Assembly (NCBI RefSeq): GCF_001894785.1
Contig: NZ_BCWW01000016.1
Span: 1-64,000 of the forward strand
Source of the DNA: Rhodococcoides fascians NBRC 12155 = LMG 3623
GTDB taxonomy: Bacteria > Actinomycetota > Actinomycetes > Mycobacteriales > Mycobacteriaceae
DNA length: 64,000 nucleotides
Direction of reading: 5' to 3'
The notes under the pieces: generated by a model
The model's database searches: none
Told to the model about the DNA's origin: nothing
Seen by the model: the letters and a program-made list of their open reading frames with translations, nothing else
Program-made: the position numbers and the translations under genes
Shown: one piece after another, positions 44,507 to 52,717 of the stretch
Layout of the letters: each line of letters opens with the position of its first letter
Numbering within the stretch: the stretch's first letter is position 1

Positions 44507-45418
44507 CACGTCGGACTTCTGCTCTGCTCTGAGCTTGCGGCCCAGGTACGCACCCATGTGCTGGACGGCTTCGGCTGCTTCCCGCAGGATCGACGCCTGC
44601 AGATGCGCCACGTGCCAGAGCTTCTTGTACTCGATGTACTCGAGTTCGACGCCGGACAGGCGCAGCTTGTCCGCGAACGCGGTGATCTGCGGATAGAGCA
44701 CCTCGTCCGTCCCGACGTGCATGACGACCGGAGGCAGCTCATCGAGGTTGCCCTGGAGCGGCGCGAAGCCTTGATCCAGCGGGTCGCCCGCCCCGAGATA
44801 CGCGTCGGCCGAGGAGTTCGACCACCCGGTGTTGACCACCAGGTCGCGCGGCTTGACCGCGTCGCGTGCGCCCGGATCGACCCACGGTGAGATCAATCCG
44901 AGTGCTGCCGGCCTCGCGCCGTCGTCCACCAGCCGCCTCGCCGTCGCGACGGTCAACCCGCCGCCTGCCGAATCACCGGCGATGGCGATGCGATCCGGGG
45001 TGAAGCCGTGCGAACGCACCAGTTCTCGGAACGCCGCCACGGCGTCGTCGAGCGCGGCCGGGTACGGGTTCTCCGGGGCCAGTCGGTAGTCGAGTACGTA
45101 CACGGCGCTGGCCGACTCTCGGGCCAGATGGGCGGCGAGCGATCGGTGGGTGTTGATCGAACCGATCGTGAACGCGCCCCCGTGGAGGTACAGGATGGCG
45201 GTGTCGCGTTCGGTGGCTCCGACGGTGATGCGCTCGGCTCGCCTGCCCGCGAGCGTCAGCTTCTGCGCGACGGTCCCGTGCGGGAGCGTCTGCACCGGAG
45301 CCGCGGCCTCGAGGACCGCCCGCTGCGCCCGGAAGGACAGACGCGGATTCAGCGCGAGGCGGTAGAAGGGCTTGAGCGCCGCCGCAACGATCGGCAGTGG
45401 AACGTAGAAGGCTTTCAC
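44462..45418 (-). CDS. HSL-family alpha/beta hydrolase (esterase/lipase)
   Basis: A 318-residue esterase. The oxyanion motif HGGAF starts at residue 79; the triad is Ser150 (AGDSAGGG), Asp238 (VGTDEVL) and His269 (LWHVAHL). It hydrolyses carboxyl esters in the cytosol or at the membrane face. It lies 12 bp after the SDR gene and is last in an operon with a Baeyer-Villiger monooxygenase. Such an enzyme would open the ester or lactone formed by the monooxygenase. The trio resembles the core of the mycobacterial mymA operon (monooxygenase, lipR, SDR). Confidence 0.88.
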   Translation of the reverse strand: MKAFYVPLPIVAAALKPFYRLALNPRLSFRAQRAVLEAAAPVQTLPHGTVAQKLTLAGRRAERITVGATERDTAILYLHGGAFTIGSINTHRSLAAHLARESASAVYVLDYRLAPENPYPAALDDAVAAFRELVRSHGFTPDRIAIAGDSAGGGLTVATARRLVDDGARPAALGLISPWVDPGARDAVKPRDLVVNTGWSNSSADAYLGAGDPLDQGFAPLQGNLDELPPVVMHVGTDEVLYPQITAFADKLRLSGVELEYIEYKKLWHVAHLQASILREAAEAVQHMGAYLGRKLRAEQKSDVSEAVLAEPAAGDIA

Positions 45419-45430
45419 GACGCGGCCCGC

Positions 45431-46264
45431 CTACTTCTTCGACCGTGGCATGGCCCGCTTGGACACCGCTGCGATCAGGCCCTGGTACCGCGAGCCGGTG
45501 ATGCGTTGCAGCAGATCGAGCGCGATGGCGTCGGAACCGATGAGCACGCGGCCCCTGCCCTTCTCGACACCCTTGAGAATGGTCTTGGCCGCGTCGATCG
45601 GGGTGGTCTTCGCCAACTTGCTGTCGAAGAATTTCGCCACGTCGGCCTGGTCGAAATTCTCGGCGACGGTGGCGTTGCGGGCGATGGCAGTCTTGATGCC
45701 GCCGGGGTGCACCACGGTCACCTTCACCGGAGCCTTCGCGATCAACATCTCCATGCGCAGCGACTCGCTGAAACCGCGGACGGCGAACTTCGCTGCGTTG
45801 TACGCGGACTGGGACGGCATCGCCAACAGGCCGAACAGGCTGGAGATGTTGACGATGTGGCCGTCGCCGGAGGCCTTGATGTGCGGCAGAAATGCCTTGG
45901 TGCCGTTGACGACGCCCCAGAAATCGACGTCGACGATGCGCTCGATGTCCTTGAACGAGGACTTCTCCACGTCACCGTGGTAGGCGATGCCCGCGTTGTT
46001 GTAGATCTGGTTGACCTTGCCGAAATGCGCGACGACGGCCTCGGCGTAGTCCAGCACGGTCTCGCGCTGCGAGACGTCGAGGAAATCGGACTTCACCTCG
46101 GCTCCGAGTGCTTCGACGCGGCGCACCGTCTCGTCGAGTCCGGCGGTGTCGACGTCGGACAGTGCGAGCTTGGCTCCGTGTCCGGCCAGCTCGAGGGCCA
46201 AGGCCCGGCCGATTCCCGAACCCGCGCCGGTGACGACGGCCACCTTGCCTGTGAATGTGCTCAT
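45431..46264 (-). CDS. Short-chain dehydrogenase/reductase
   Basis: A 277-residue classical SDR. Cofactor motif TGAGSGIG (12-19), NNAG (89-92), catalytic Ser141/142, Tyr155 and Lys159 (YNAAK). The Asp in SDVDT after strand 2 suggests NAD+ preference. It probably oxidises an alcohol to the ketone (or the reverse) that is handled by the adjacent monooxygenase. ATG 46264 overlaps the monooxygenase stop by 4 nt. Confidence 0.9.
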   Translation of the reverse strand: MSTFTGKVAVVTGAGSGIGRALALELAGHGAKLALSDVDTAGLDETVRRVEALGAEVKSDFLDVSQRETVLDYAEAVVAHFGKVNQIYNNAGIAYHGDVEKSSFKDIERIVDVDFWGVVNGTKAFLPHIKASGDGHIVNISSLFGLLAMPSQSAYNAAKFAVRGFSESLRMEMLIAKAPVKVTVVHPGGIKTAIARNATVAENFDQADVAKFFDSKLAKTTPIDAAKTILKGVEKGRGRVLIGSDAIALDLLQRITGSRYQGLIAAVSKRAMPRSKK

Positions 46265-47829
46265 CGTGCGGACACCTTGTCTGTGTTGTTGCCGGCGGCC
46301 GTGCTTGCCGACGCGGAGGTCAGATCTGCGGTTGCGACGCTACGGTACGCATCGAGATCGAAATGCTTGGTCTGACGACGGAACTCGAACGTGAACCCGG
46401 GCCACAGGGTGGTGTTGTTTCCGTGCTTGTCCAGATACCAGCTGGCGCAGCCGCCGTTCATCCAGACGCTCTTGGCGAGCTGGTCCTGCAGAGTCACGTT
46501 GTATTCGTCCTGCACGTCCTTGCGCACTTCGATGGTCCCGATGTCGTGCTTGTCGATGGTGTTCAAGGCGTCGACCAGGTAGTTGATCTGCGACTCGATC
46601 ATGAAGACCATCGAGGTGTGCCCGAGGCCGGTGTTGGGGCCGACGAGGAAGAACATGTTCGGGAAGTTCGCCACCGCGGCGCCCTTGTAGCCCTGCTGTC
46701 CGCCGTCGTCGAACGTCTGCGCCAGCGTCCGGCCGTCCTTGCCGACGATGGCTTGGTATGCAGGTGAATCGGTGACGTGGAAGCCGGTGGCGACGACGAG
46801 TGCGTCGATCGGGCGCTCGGTGCCGTCCTTGGTGACGATCGATCCCGTGCGGATCTCGGCGATGCCGTCGGTCACGAGGTCGACGTTGCTCTGCGCGAGA
46901 GCGGGGTAATACGCGTTGGAGATCAACATGCGCTTGCAGCCGATGCGGAAGTTCGGGGTCACCTTCGCGCGCAGCGCCTTGTCCTTGATCTGCGTGCGCA
47001 GATGATTCTCCGACGCCCACTGCAGCGGCTTCATGAACGCGGGGTTCTTCGCCAGTCCGACGACCTGGGTCTCACGCATCGCGTAGATGCCGGCGCGGGC
47101 GAGGCGCTGGAAGCCGGGCACATGCTTGAAGGCGAAGCGCTCGAGCTTGGTGTACGGGCGATCGGCGCGAGGGAGGATCCACGGGGCGGTGCGCTGGTAG
47201 ACGTCGAGGTGCTCGACCTGGCCTGCGATGGCGGGAACGATCTGGATCGCCGACGCGCCGGTCCCGATGACGGCGACGCGCTTACCGGCGAGCGAGACGT
47301 CGTGGTTCCACTGAGCGGAGTGGAAGACGTCGCCCTCGAAATCGTGAATTCCCTTGATATCGGGCAGGTTCGGCTCACACAGTGCGCCGACGGCCGAGAC
47401 GACGATCTTGGCGGTGTAGTTGCCGGTGGTCGTCTCGACGTCCCAGCGGCTGGTGGAGGCGTTCCATCGCGCCGACGTCACGTCCGTGCCGAAGACGTGC
47501 TTGTCCATGACGCCGTACTTGCGCGCAACTCCGGCGATGTACTTCTGGATCTCGGGCTGGGTGGAGAACGAACGGGTCCACTCCGGGTTCAGCGCGAACG
47601 AGTACGAGTACAGATGCGAGGGCACGTCGCAGGCTGCACCGGGGTAGGTGTTGTCGCGCCAGGTACCGCCCACATCGTGGCCGCGTTCGACGACGACGAA
47701 GTTCTTCTTGCCTGCCTTGGTCAGCTTGATCGCCGCTCCGAGCCCGGCGAAACCACTGCCGATGATCAGCGTATCGACGTGACGCGGCGACGTTGCGCGG
47801 TCCGAAGTATCTGTTACGGGAAGACTCAT
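46261..47829 (-). CDS. FAD-dependent Baeyer-Villiger-type monooxygenase
   Basis: A 522-residue flavoprotein. FAD-binding GSGFAG (24-29), then GGTWRDNTYPGAACDVPSHL, the Baeyer-Villiger fingerprint FEGDVFHSAQW (164-174, FxGxxxHxxxW) and the NADPH-binding GTGASA (189-194). It would insert oxygen next to a ketone to form an ester or lactone. First gene of an operon with the SDR and esterase, together a ketone-degrading set or a cell-wall lipid modifying one like MymA. It is divergent from a TetR gene across two palindromes. No ribosome-binding site precedes ATG 47829. Confidence 0.92.
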   Translation of the reverse strand: MSLPVTDTSDRATSPRHVDTLIIGSGFAGLGAAIKLTKAGKKNFVVVERGHDVGGTWRDNTYPGAACDVPSHLYSYSFALNPEWTRSFSTQPEIQKYIAGVARKYGVMDKHVFGTDVTSARWNASTSRWDVETTTGNYTAKIVVSAVGALCEPNLPDIKGIHDFEGDVFHSAQWNHDVSLAGKRVAVIGTGASAIQIVPAIAGQVEHLDVYQRTAPWILPRADRPYTKLERFAFKHVPGFQRLARAGIYAMRETQVVGLAKNPAFMKPLQWASENHLRTQIKDKALRAKVTPNFRIGCKRMLISNAYYPALAQSNVDLVTDGIAEIRTGSIVTKDGTERPIDALVVATGFHVTDSPAYQAIVGKDGRTLAQTFDDGGQQGYKGAAVANFPNMFFLVGPNTGLGHTSMVFMIESQINYLVDALNTIDKHDIGTIEVRKDVQDEYNVTLQDQLAKSVWMNGGCASWYLDKHGNNTTLWPGFTFEFRRQTKHFDLDAYRSVATADLTSASASTAAGNNTDKVSAR

Positions 47830-47860
47830 GTAGAGCAGACTAGAAGCTTACTGAGTGTGA

Positions 47861-47889
47861 GTCAATAGTTATTGACTACTATTCAATAG
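47861..47889. promoter_or_regulatory. Two adjacent palindromes between monooxygenase operon and tetR
   Basis: GTCAATA-GT-TATTGAC (47861-47876, perfect 7-bp arms) is followed by CTATTCAATAG (47879-47889, 5-bp arms around one base). Both share the TATT...AATA core. They fill the 69-bp gap between divergent starts and are the best operator candidates for the TetR protein. Confidence 0.65.
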
Positions 47890-47898
47890 GATGATTGC

Positions 47899-48546
47899 AT
47901 GGCGGATGTGAACCGCGCTGGAGTATCGACGACGAAAAGGACCAGACTCAGTCCGCAGCAACGACGAGCGCAGCTGATCGAGCTCGGCACCGAGATGCTC
48001 GCCGATCGGCCACTCGAACAGATCTCCGTCGAGGACATCGCCGATCAGGCCGGAGTCTCCCGAGGTCTACTGTTCCACTACTTCGCGTCCAAGCAGGACT
48101 TTCACCTCGAAATAGTCCGCGAGGCGTCGCGGTCGATGATCGAACGGACCGCACCCGACCCCGACCTCGAACCCTTCGAGATTCTGCGCGACTCCATCGC
48201 CAACTACGTCGACTACGTCAGCGAGAAACGCGACACCTTCATCTCCCTGCTCCGCGGCACGGCAAGCGGAGACCCCCAGATGCGCGAGGTGTTCGAGCAG
48301 ACCCGCACCACCATGGCCGATCGCACTCTCGTCCAACTCGCTCAACTCGACGTCGATGTCACCCCCACCATCGACCTCGCCGTCCGCGGTTGGATCGCCT
48401 TCGTCGAAGAAGCCACCATCACCTGGCTCAGAAATCCACAGATCACCCGCGACGAGTTGATCGACCTGAACGTCAACGCCCTACCTGCTGTCGCCCTGGC
48501 TCCGGGCATGATCTCCGCGCTGCTGGGAGCCGACGCCGACGCCTGA
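47899..48546 (+). CDS. TetR-family regulator divergent from the monooxygenase operon
   Basis: A 215-residue regulator: RRAQLIELGTEMLADRPLEQ, then the helix-turn-helix VEDIADQAGVSRGLLFHYFA, then a ligand domain with a C-terminal TetR_C-type helix set. The ATG start lies 10 bp after the second palindrome. It is likely to repress the divergent monooxygenase-SDR-esterase operon and itself, with a substrate or lipid as inducer; this is inferred from arrangement only. Confidence 0.9.
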   Translation: MADVNRAGVSTTKRTRLSPQQRRAQLIELGTEMLADRPLEQISVEDIADQAGVSRGLLFHYFASKQDFHLEIVREASRSMIERTAPDPDLEPFEILRDSIANYVDYVSEKRDTFISLLRGTASGDPQMREVFEQTRTTMADRTLVQLAQLDVDVTPTIDLAVRGWIAFVEEATITWLRNPQITRDELIDLNVNALPAVALAPGMISALLGADADA

Positions 48547-48570
48547 GCCCCGCCCTAGTGTGCGTCCCCC

Positions 48571-48610
48571 CGGTTCGACGTCCTCCCCGGTTGCAGGTCC
48601 TCCCCGGTTG
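48571..48610. repeat. 17-bp tandem repeat
   Basis: Two 17-bp units (48571-48587 and 48588-48604), both CGGTT-6 nt-TCCTCCC type (CGGTTCGACGTCCTCCC and CGGTTGCAGGTCCTCCC), and a partial third unit CGGTTG that runs into the family 2 element at 48611. Confidence 0.7.
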
Positions 48611-48661
48611 GGATCAATGTCCCTTTGTTGCAGTCTGACCGACTGAATCCCGCATTCATCC
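48611..48661. repeat. Dispersed palindromic element, family 2, copy B
   Basis: A 51-bp element with outer ends GGATCAATG/CATTCATCC and an inner CAGTC-TGACC-GACTG stem. It shares a 26-bp identical core (48626-48651) with copy C, 74 bp downstream in the same orientation. Confidence 0.82.
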
Positions 48662-48684
48662 GAAGTGCGGCCGAGGCCACAGCC

Positions 48685-48735
48685 GAATGAATGCGGCTCT
48701 GTTGCAGTCTGACCGACTGAATCCCACATTGATCC
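48685..48735. repeat. Dispersed palindromic element, family 2, copy C
   Basis: A 51-bp element with the same core as copy B (48700-48725). Its right flank CATTGATCCCAACC (48727-48740) is the exact inverted match of the left flank of copy B (48607-48620), so B and C form a 134-bp composite with 14-bp terminal inverted repeats. Confidence 0.82.
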
Positions 48736-48762
48736 CAACCCGGGTGCGCCCAGAAACGGCGA

Positions 48763-48794
48763 AAGCGGCCCACTCCCGAAGGAGTGGGCCGCTT
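48763..48794. terminator. Bidirectional terminator between tetR and kgd
   Basis: A perfect 14-bp stem (AAGCGGCCCACTCC and its complement) with the 4-nt loop CGAA, ending in TT. It lies 15 bp after the kgd stop (minus strand) and downstream of the family 2 composite. Confidence 0.88.
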
Positions 48795-48809
48795 GTCGCT
48801 GTCGGAGAT

Positions 48810-51800
48810 CTAGTCTTCGCCGACCTTGTTGAAGGCCTCGTCGATGATTTCGAGTTGCTCGACGGCGTGCACCTTGCTCGATCCCGAGGACGGTGCGGAC
48901 ATGGCGCGACGGGAAATGCGCTTGATGCCGACCAGCTTCTCGGGCATGAGTTCGGGCAGTGCGAGACCGAAGAACGGCCAGGCACCCTGGTTCGCAGGCT
49001 CTTCCTGAACCCAGCGGAATTCCGTTGCGTTCGGGTAGCTCTCGAGTGCTTCCCGGATTCGACGCGTCGGCACGGGGTAGAGCTGCTCGATTCGGACGAT
49101 GGCGACGTCGTCGCGGTTGTCCTTCTGCTTGCGAGCGAGGAGCTCGTAGTAGAGCTTGCCGCTGACCATCAGCACTCGCTTGACCTTGCTGCGGTCGCCG
49201 GTGCCGGTGTCGTAGGTGGGCTCGTCGAACACCGAGTGGAACTTGCCGTCGGTGAAGTCCTCGATGTTGCTCACTGCTGCCTTGTTGCGCAGCATCGACT
49301 TCGGGGTGAAGACGATCAGCGGGCGACGGATTCCGTCACGCGCATGCCTACGCAGCAGGTGGAAGTAGTTCGCGGGGGTCGAGGGGAGTGCGACGGTCAT
49401 CGATCCTTCGGCGCACAGCGTCAGGAATCGTTCGATGCGTCCGGACGTGTGGTCCGGGCCCTGACCCTCGTGGCCGTGCGGGAGCAGCAGCACGACGTCG
49501 GAGAGCTGTCCCCACTTGGCTTCACCGGACGAGATGAACTCGTCGATGATCGACTGGGCACCGTTGACGAAGTCACCGAACTGCGCTTCCCACATCACCA
49601 GTGCGTCCGGGTTGCCCACGGAGTAGCCGTACTCGAAGCCGACGGCCGCGAACTCGCTCAGTGCGGAGTCGTAGACCATGAACTTGCCGGGGTTGTCGCT
49701 GCCGATGTTCTGCAGCGGCGTGTACTCGGAACCGGTCTTGCGGTCGATGATCACCGAGTGCCGCTGCGTGAAAGTGCCGCGGCGGGTGTCCTGGCCCGAG
49801 AAACGAATGTTGCGTCCCTCGTCCACGAGCGAGCCGAGTGCGAGCAGTTCGCCGAAGGCCCAGTCGACCTTGCCCTCGTACGCCATTTCCCGACGCTTCT
49901 CGAGCACCGGCTTGACGCGGGGGTGCACGTTGAATCCCTCGGGAATGTCGAGGTGCGCATCACCGATGCGGTGCAGGACGGCCTTGTCGACGGCGGTGGT
50001 GAGCTTGGTCGGCAACTGCTGGTCGAGTTCGACCGATTCGCTGGGCTCCGGGGTGTACTTCTCGAGTTCGCGTACCTCGTTGAAGACGCGTTCGAGCTGA
50101 CCCTGGTAGTCGCGGAGCGCGTCCTCGGCTTCCTTGAGCGAGATGTCTCCACGGCCGATGAGCGATTCGGTGTAGCTCTTGCGGACGCTGCGCTTGGTGT
50201 CGATCACGTCGTACATCGCCGGCTGGGTCATCGAGGGGTCGTCGCCCTCGTTGTGTCCGCGACGGCGGTAGCAGATCATGTCGATGACGACGTCCTTGTG
50301 GAACTTCTGACGGAAGTCCACTGCCAGCTGAGCCACCCAGGCACATGCCTCGGGGTCGTCGCCGTTGACGTGGAAGATCGGCGCGGCGATCATCTTGGCC
50401 ACGTCGGTGCAGTACTCGGACGAGCGCGAGAACTCAGGCGAGGTGGTGAAGCCGACCTGGTTGTTGACGACGATGTGCACGGTTCCGCCGGTGCGGTAGC
50501 CACGCAGATCGGACAGGTTCAGCGTTTCCGCGACGACGCCCTGGCCGGCGAAGGCCGCGTCGCCGTGCAGCATCAGCGGCAGCACGGAGTAACCGCCCTG
50601 GCCGGTGCCCTTGTCCAGGAGGTCCTGCTTGGCCCGGACGAGGCCTTCGAGAACGGGGTCGACGGCTTCGAGGTGCGACGGGTTCGCCGTGAGCGAGACC
50701 TTGATGTCGTTGTCGCCGAACATCTGGATGTACGTGCCCTCGGCACCGAGGTGGTACTTCACGTCACCGGAGCCGTGTGCGGCAGCCGGGTTCATGTTGC
50801 CCTCGAACTCGGTGAAGATCTTCGAGTACGGCTTGCCGACGATGTTGGCCAGCACGTTCAGGCGGCCGCGGTGCGGCATGCCGATGACGACCTCGTCGAG
50901 GGCGTACTCGGCGCTCTGGTCGATGACGGAGTCCATCATCGGGATGACCGACTCGGCACCTTCGAGCGAGAAGCGCTTCTGTCCGACGTACTTGGTCTGC
51001 AGGAACGTCTCGAAGGCCTCGGCTGCGTTGAGCTTGCTGAGGATGTACTTCTGTTGCGCCACAGTTGGTTTGACGTGCTTGGCTTCGACGCGTTCCTGCA
51101 GCCACGAGACCTGCTCGGTCTCGAGGATGTGGGTGTACTCGACGCCGACGTGGCGGCAGTACGAGTCGCGCAGGACGCTGAGCACGTCGCGCAGCTTCAT
51201 CTTGTCCTTGCCGTGGAATCCGCCGACCTTGAACTCGCGGTCGAGGTCCCACAGCGTCAGGTCGTGACTGATCACGTCGAGGTCCGGATGCATCCGGAAC
51301 TTGTCCTTGGTGAACTGCAACGGGTCGGTGTCGGCCATCAGGTGACCGCGGTTGCGGTACGCCGCGATGAGCTCGAGCACGCGGGTGTTCTTGTCGACGG
51401 TGCCCTCGGGCAGATCCTTGCGCCAGCGGATCGGCTCGTACGGGATCTTGAGCGAATGGAACAGCTCGTCGTAGAACTCGTCGCTGATCAGCAGATTGTG
51501 GATCGTCTTGAGGAAGTCGCCCGACTCCGCACCCTGAATGATGCGGTGGTCGTACGTCGAGGTCAGCGTCATGAGCTTGCCGACGCCGAACTCGGCGAGA
51601 CGCTCGTCGCTGGCACCCTGGAATTCCGCCGGGTACTCCATGGCACCGGCACCGATGATGGCACCCTGGCCGTTCATCAGGCGCGGGACGGAGTGGACGG
51701 TGCCGATTCCGCCGGGGTTGGTCAGCGAGATCGTGACGCCCTGGAAGTCCTCGCCGGTGAGCTTGCCGTCGCGGGCACGCCGGACGATGTCCTCGTACGC

Positions 51801-52607
51801 GTTGTAGAACTGCGTGAACGTGAAGTCCTGCGTGTTCTTGATGGCCGCGACGACGAGGGAACGGTTGCCGTCCTTGCCGGGAAGGTCGATCGCCAGACCG
51901 AGGTTGATCGACGCCGGAGTGACGGCGTTGGGCTTGCCGTCGACCTCGGCGAAGTGGCGGTTCATGTTCGGGAACGCCTTGACGGCCTGCACGATGGCGT
52001 AGCCGAGCAGGTGCGTGAACGAGATCTTGCCGCCGCGGGTACGCGCGAGGTGGTTGTTGATGACGAGGCGATTGTCGACCATGAGCTTGGCCGGGATGGC
52101 TCGCACGCTGGTAGCTGTCGGAATCTGCAGCGAGGCGGACATGTTCTTGGCAACCGCCGCAGCTGCGCCGCGCAGAATCTTGCTCGACTCTTCACCGAAT
52201 TCGGCAGCGGCGGGCTTGGCCGGGGCTGCCTTCTTCTCGGCCGGCTTGGCCGGGGCCGACTTCGCCGGAGCAGGCTTGGTTTCAGCAGCCTTGGGAGCTG
52301 CGGCCTTCGCGGGGGCTTCGGTCTTCTTGGGAGCTTCGGTCTTCGCGGCCGAGGCGGCGGGCTTCGCAGGAGGCGCGGGTGCTGCGGGAGGAGCGGACTT
52401 GGCCGAGCTGCCGTTCGAGGCCGAGCCGTTGGAACCGGACTTACCGTTGGAGATGGGGTTCTCGTCGATCACGGCTTCGGGGTCGTAATCGGTGAGGAAC
52501 TCGTGCCAGCTCGCGTCGACGGAGGACGGGTCCTGCTTGAACCGCTGGTACATCTCGTCGACCAGCCATTGATTTTGTCCGAATTGGGTAGTAGAGCTGC
52601 TGCTCAC
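48810..52607 (-). CDS. kgd: Multifunctional 2-oxoglutarate metabolism enzyme (alpha-ketoglutarate decarboxylase/E1-E2 fusion)
   Basis: A 1265-residue actinobacterial KGD/SucA: a short N-terminal segment ([18 protein letters not shown]), an Ala/Pro/Lys linker (about 60-135), an E2-like succinyltransferase domain with the catalytic-type [14 protein letters not shown] (His354) and a thiamine diphosphate-dependent E1 domain ([36 protein letters not shown]). It decarboxylates 2-oxoglutarate in the TCA cycle and can also form 2-hydroxy-3-oxoadipate. In mycobacteria it is inhibited by the FHA protein GarA. GTG start. It follows an ABC exporter gene by 111 bp. Confidence 0.95.
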   Translation of the reverse strand: MSSSSTTQFGQNQWLVDEMYQRFKQDPSSVDASWHEFLTDYDPEAVIDENPISNGKSGSNGSASNGSSAKSAPPAAPAPPAKPAASAAKTEAPKKTEAPAKAAAPKAAETKPAPAKSAPAKPAEKKAAPAKPAAAEFGEESSKILRGAAAAVAKNMSASLQIPTATSVRAIPAKLMVDNRLVINNHLARTRGGKISFTHLLGYAIVQAVKAFPNMNRHFAEVDGKPNAVTPASINLGLAIDLPGKDGNRSLVVAAIKNTQDFTFTQFYNAYEDIVRRARDGKLTGEDFQGVTISLTNPGGIGTVHSVPRLMNGQGAIIGAGAMEYPAEFQGASDERLAEFGVGKLMTLTSTYDHRIIQGAESGDFLKTIHNLLISDEFYDELFHSLKIPYEPIRWRKDLPEGTVDKNTRVLELIAAYRNRGHLMADTDPLQFTKDKFRMHPDLDVISHDLTLWDLDREFKVGGFHGKDKMKLRDVLSVLRDSYCRHVGVEYTHILETEQVSWLQERVEAKHVKPTVAQQKYILSKLNAAEAFETFLQTKYVGQKRFSLEGAESVIPMMDSVIDQSAEYALDEVVIGMPHRGRLNVLANIVGKPYSKIFTEFEGNMNPAAAHGSGDVKYHLGAEGTYIQMFGDNDIKVSLTANPSHLEAVDPVLEGLVRAKQDLLDKGTGQGGYSVLPLMLHGDAAFAGQGVVAETLNLSDLRGYRTGGTVHIVVNNQVGFTTSPEFSRSSEYCTDVAKMIAAPIFHVNGDDPEACAWVAQLAVDFRQKFHKDVVIDMICYRRRGHNEGDDPSMTQPAMYDVIDTKRSVRKSYTESLIGRGDISLKEAEDALRDYQGQLERVFNEVRELEKYTPEPSESVELDQQLPTKLTTAVDKAVLHRIGDAHLDIPEGFNVHPRVKPVLEKRREMAYEGKVDWAFGELLALGSLVDEGRNIRFSGQDTRRGTFTQRHSVIIDRKTGSEYTPLQNIGSDNPGKFMVYDSALSEFAAVGFEYGYSVGNPDALVMWEAQFGDFVNGAQSIIDEFISSGEAKWGQLSDVVLLLPHGHEGQGPDHTSGRIERFLTLCAEGSMTVALPSTPANYFHLLRRHARDGIRRPLIVFTPKSMLRNKAAVSNIEDFTDGKFHSVFDEPTYDTGTGDRSKVKRVLMVSGKLYYELLARKQKDNRDDVAIVRIEQLYPVPTRRIREALESYPNATEFRWVQEEPANQGAWPFFGLALPELMPEKLVGIKRISRRAMSAPSSGSSKVHAVEQLEIIDEAFNKVGED

Positions 52608-52717
52608 GGCAGTAGTTCGCCTCGTTTCTGTCTTCGTTCCCGATCAGCGCGCGTACGACTCCAGGCTAGACCTCCGGTCGAGATCGCGTGCGTCCGGGAC
52701 GTAGCTGTGATATGTAC

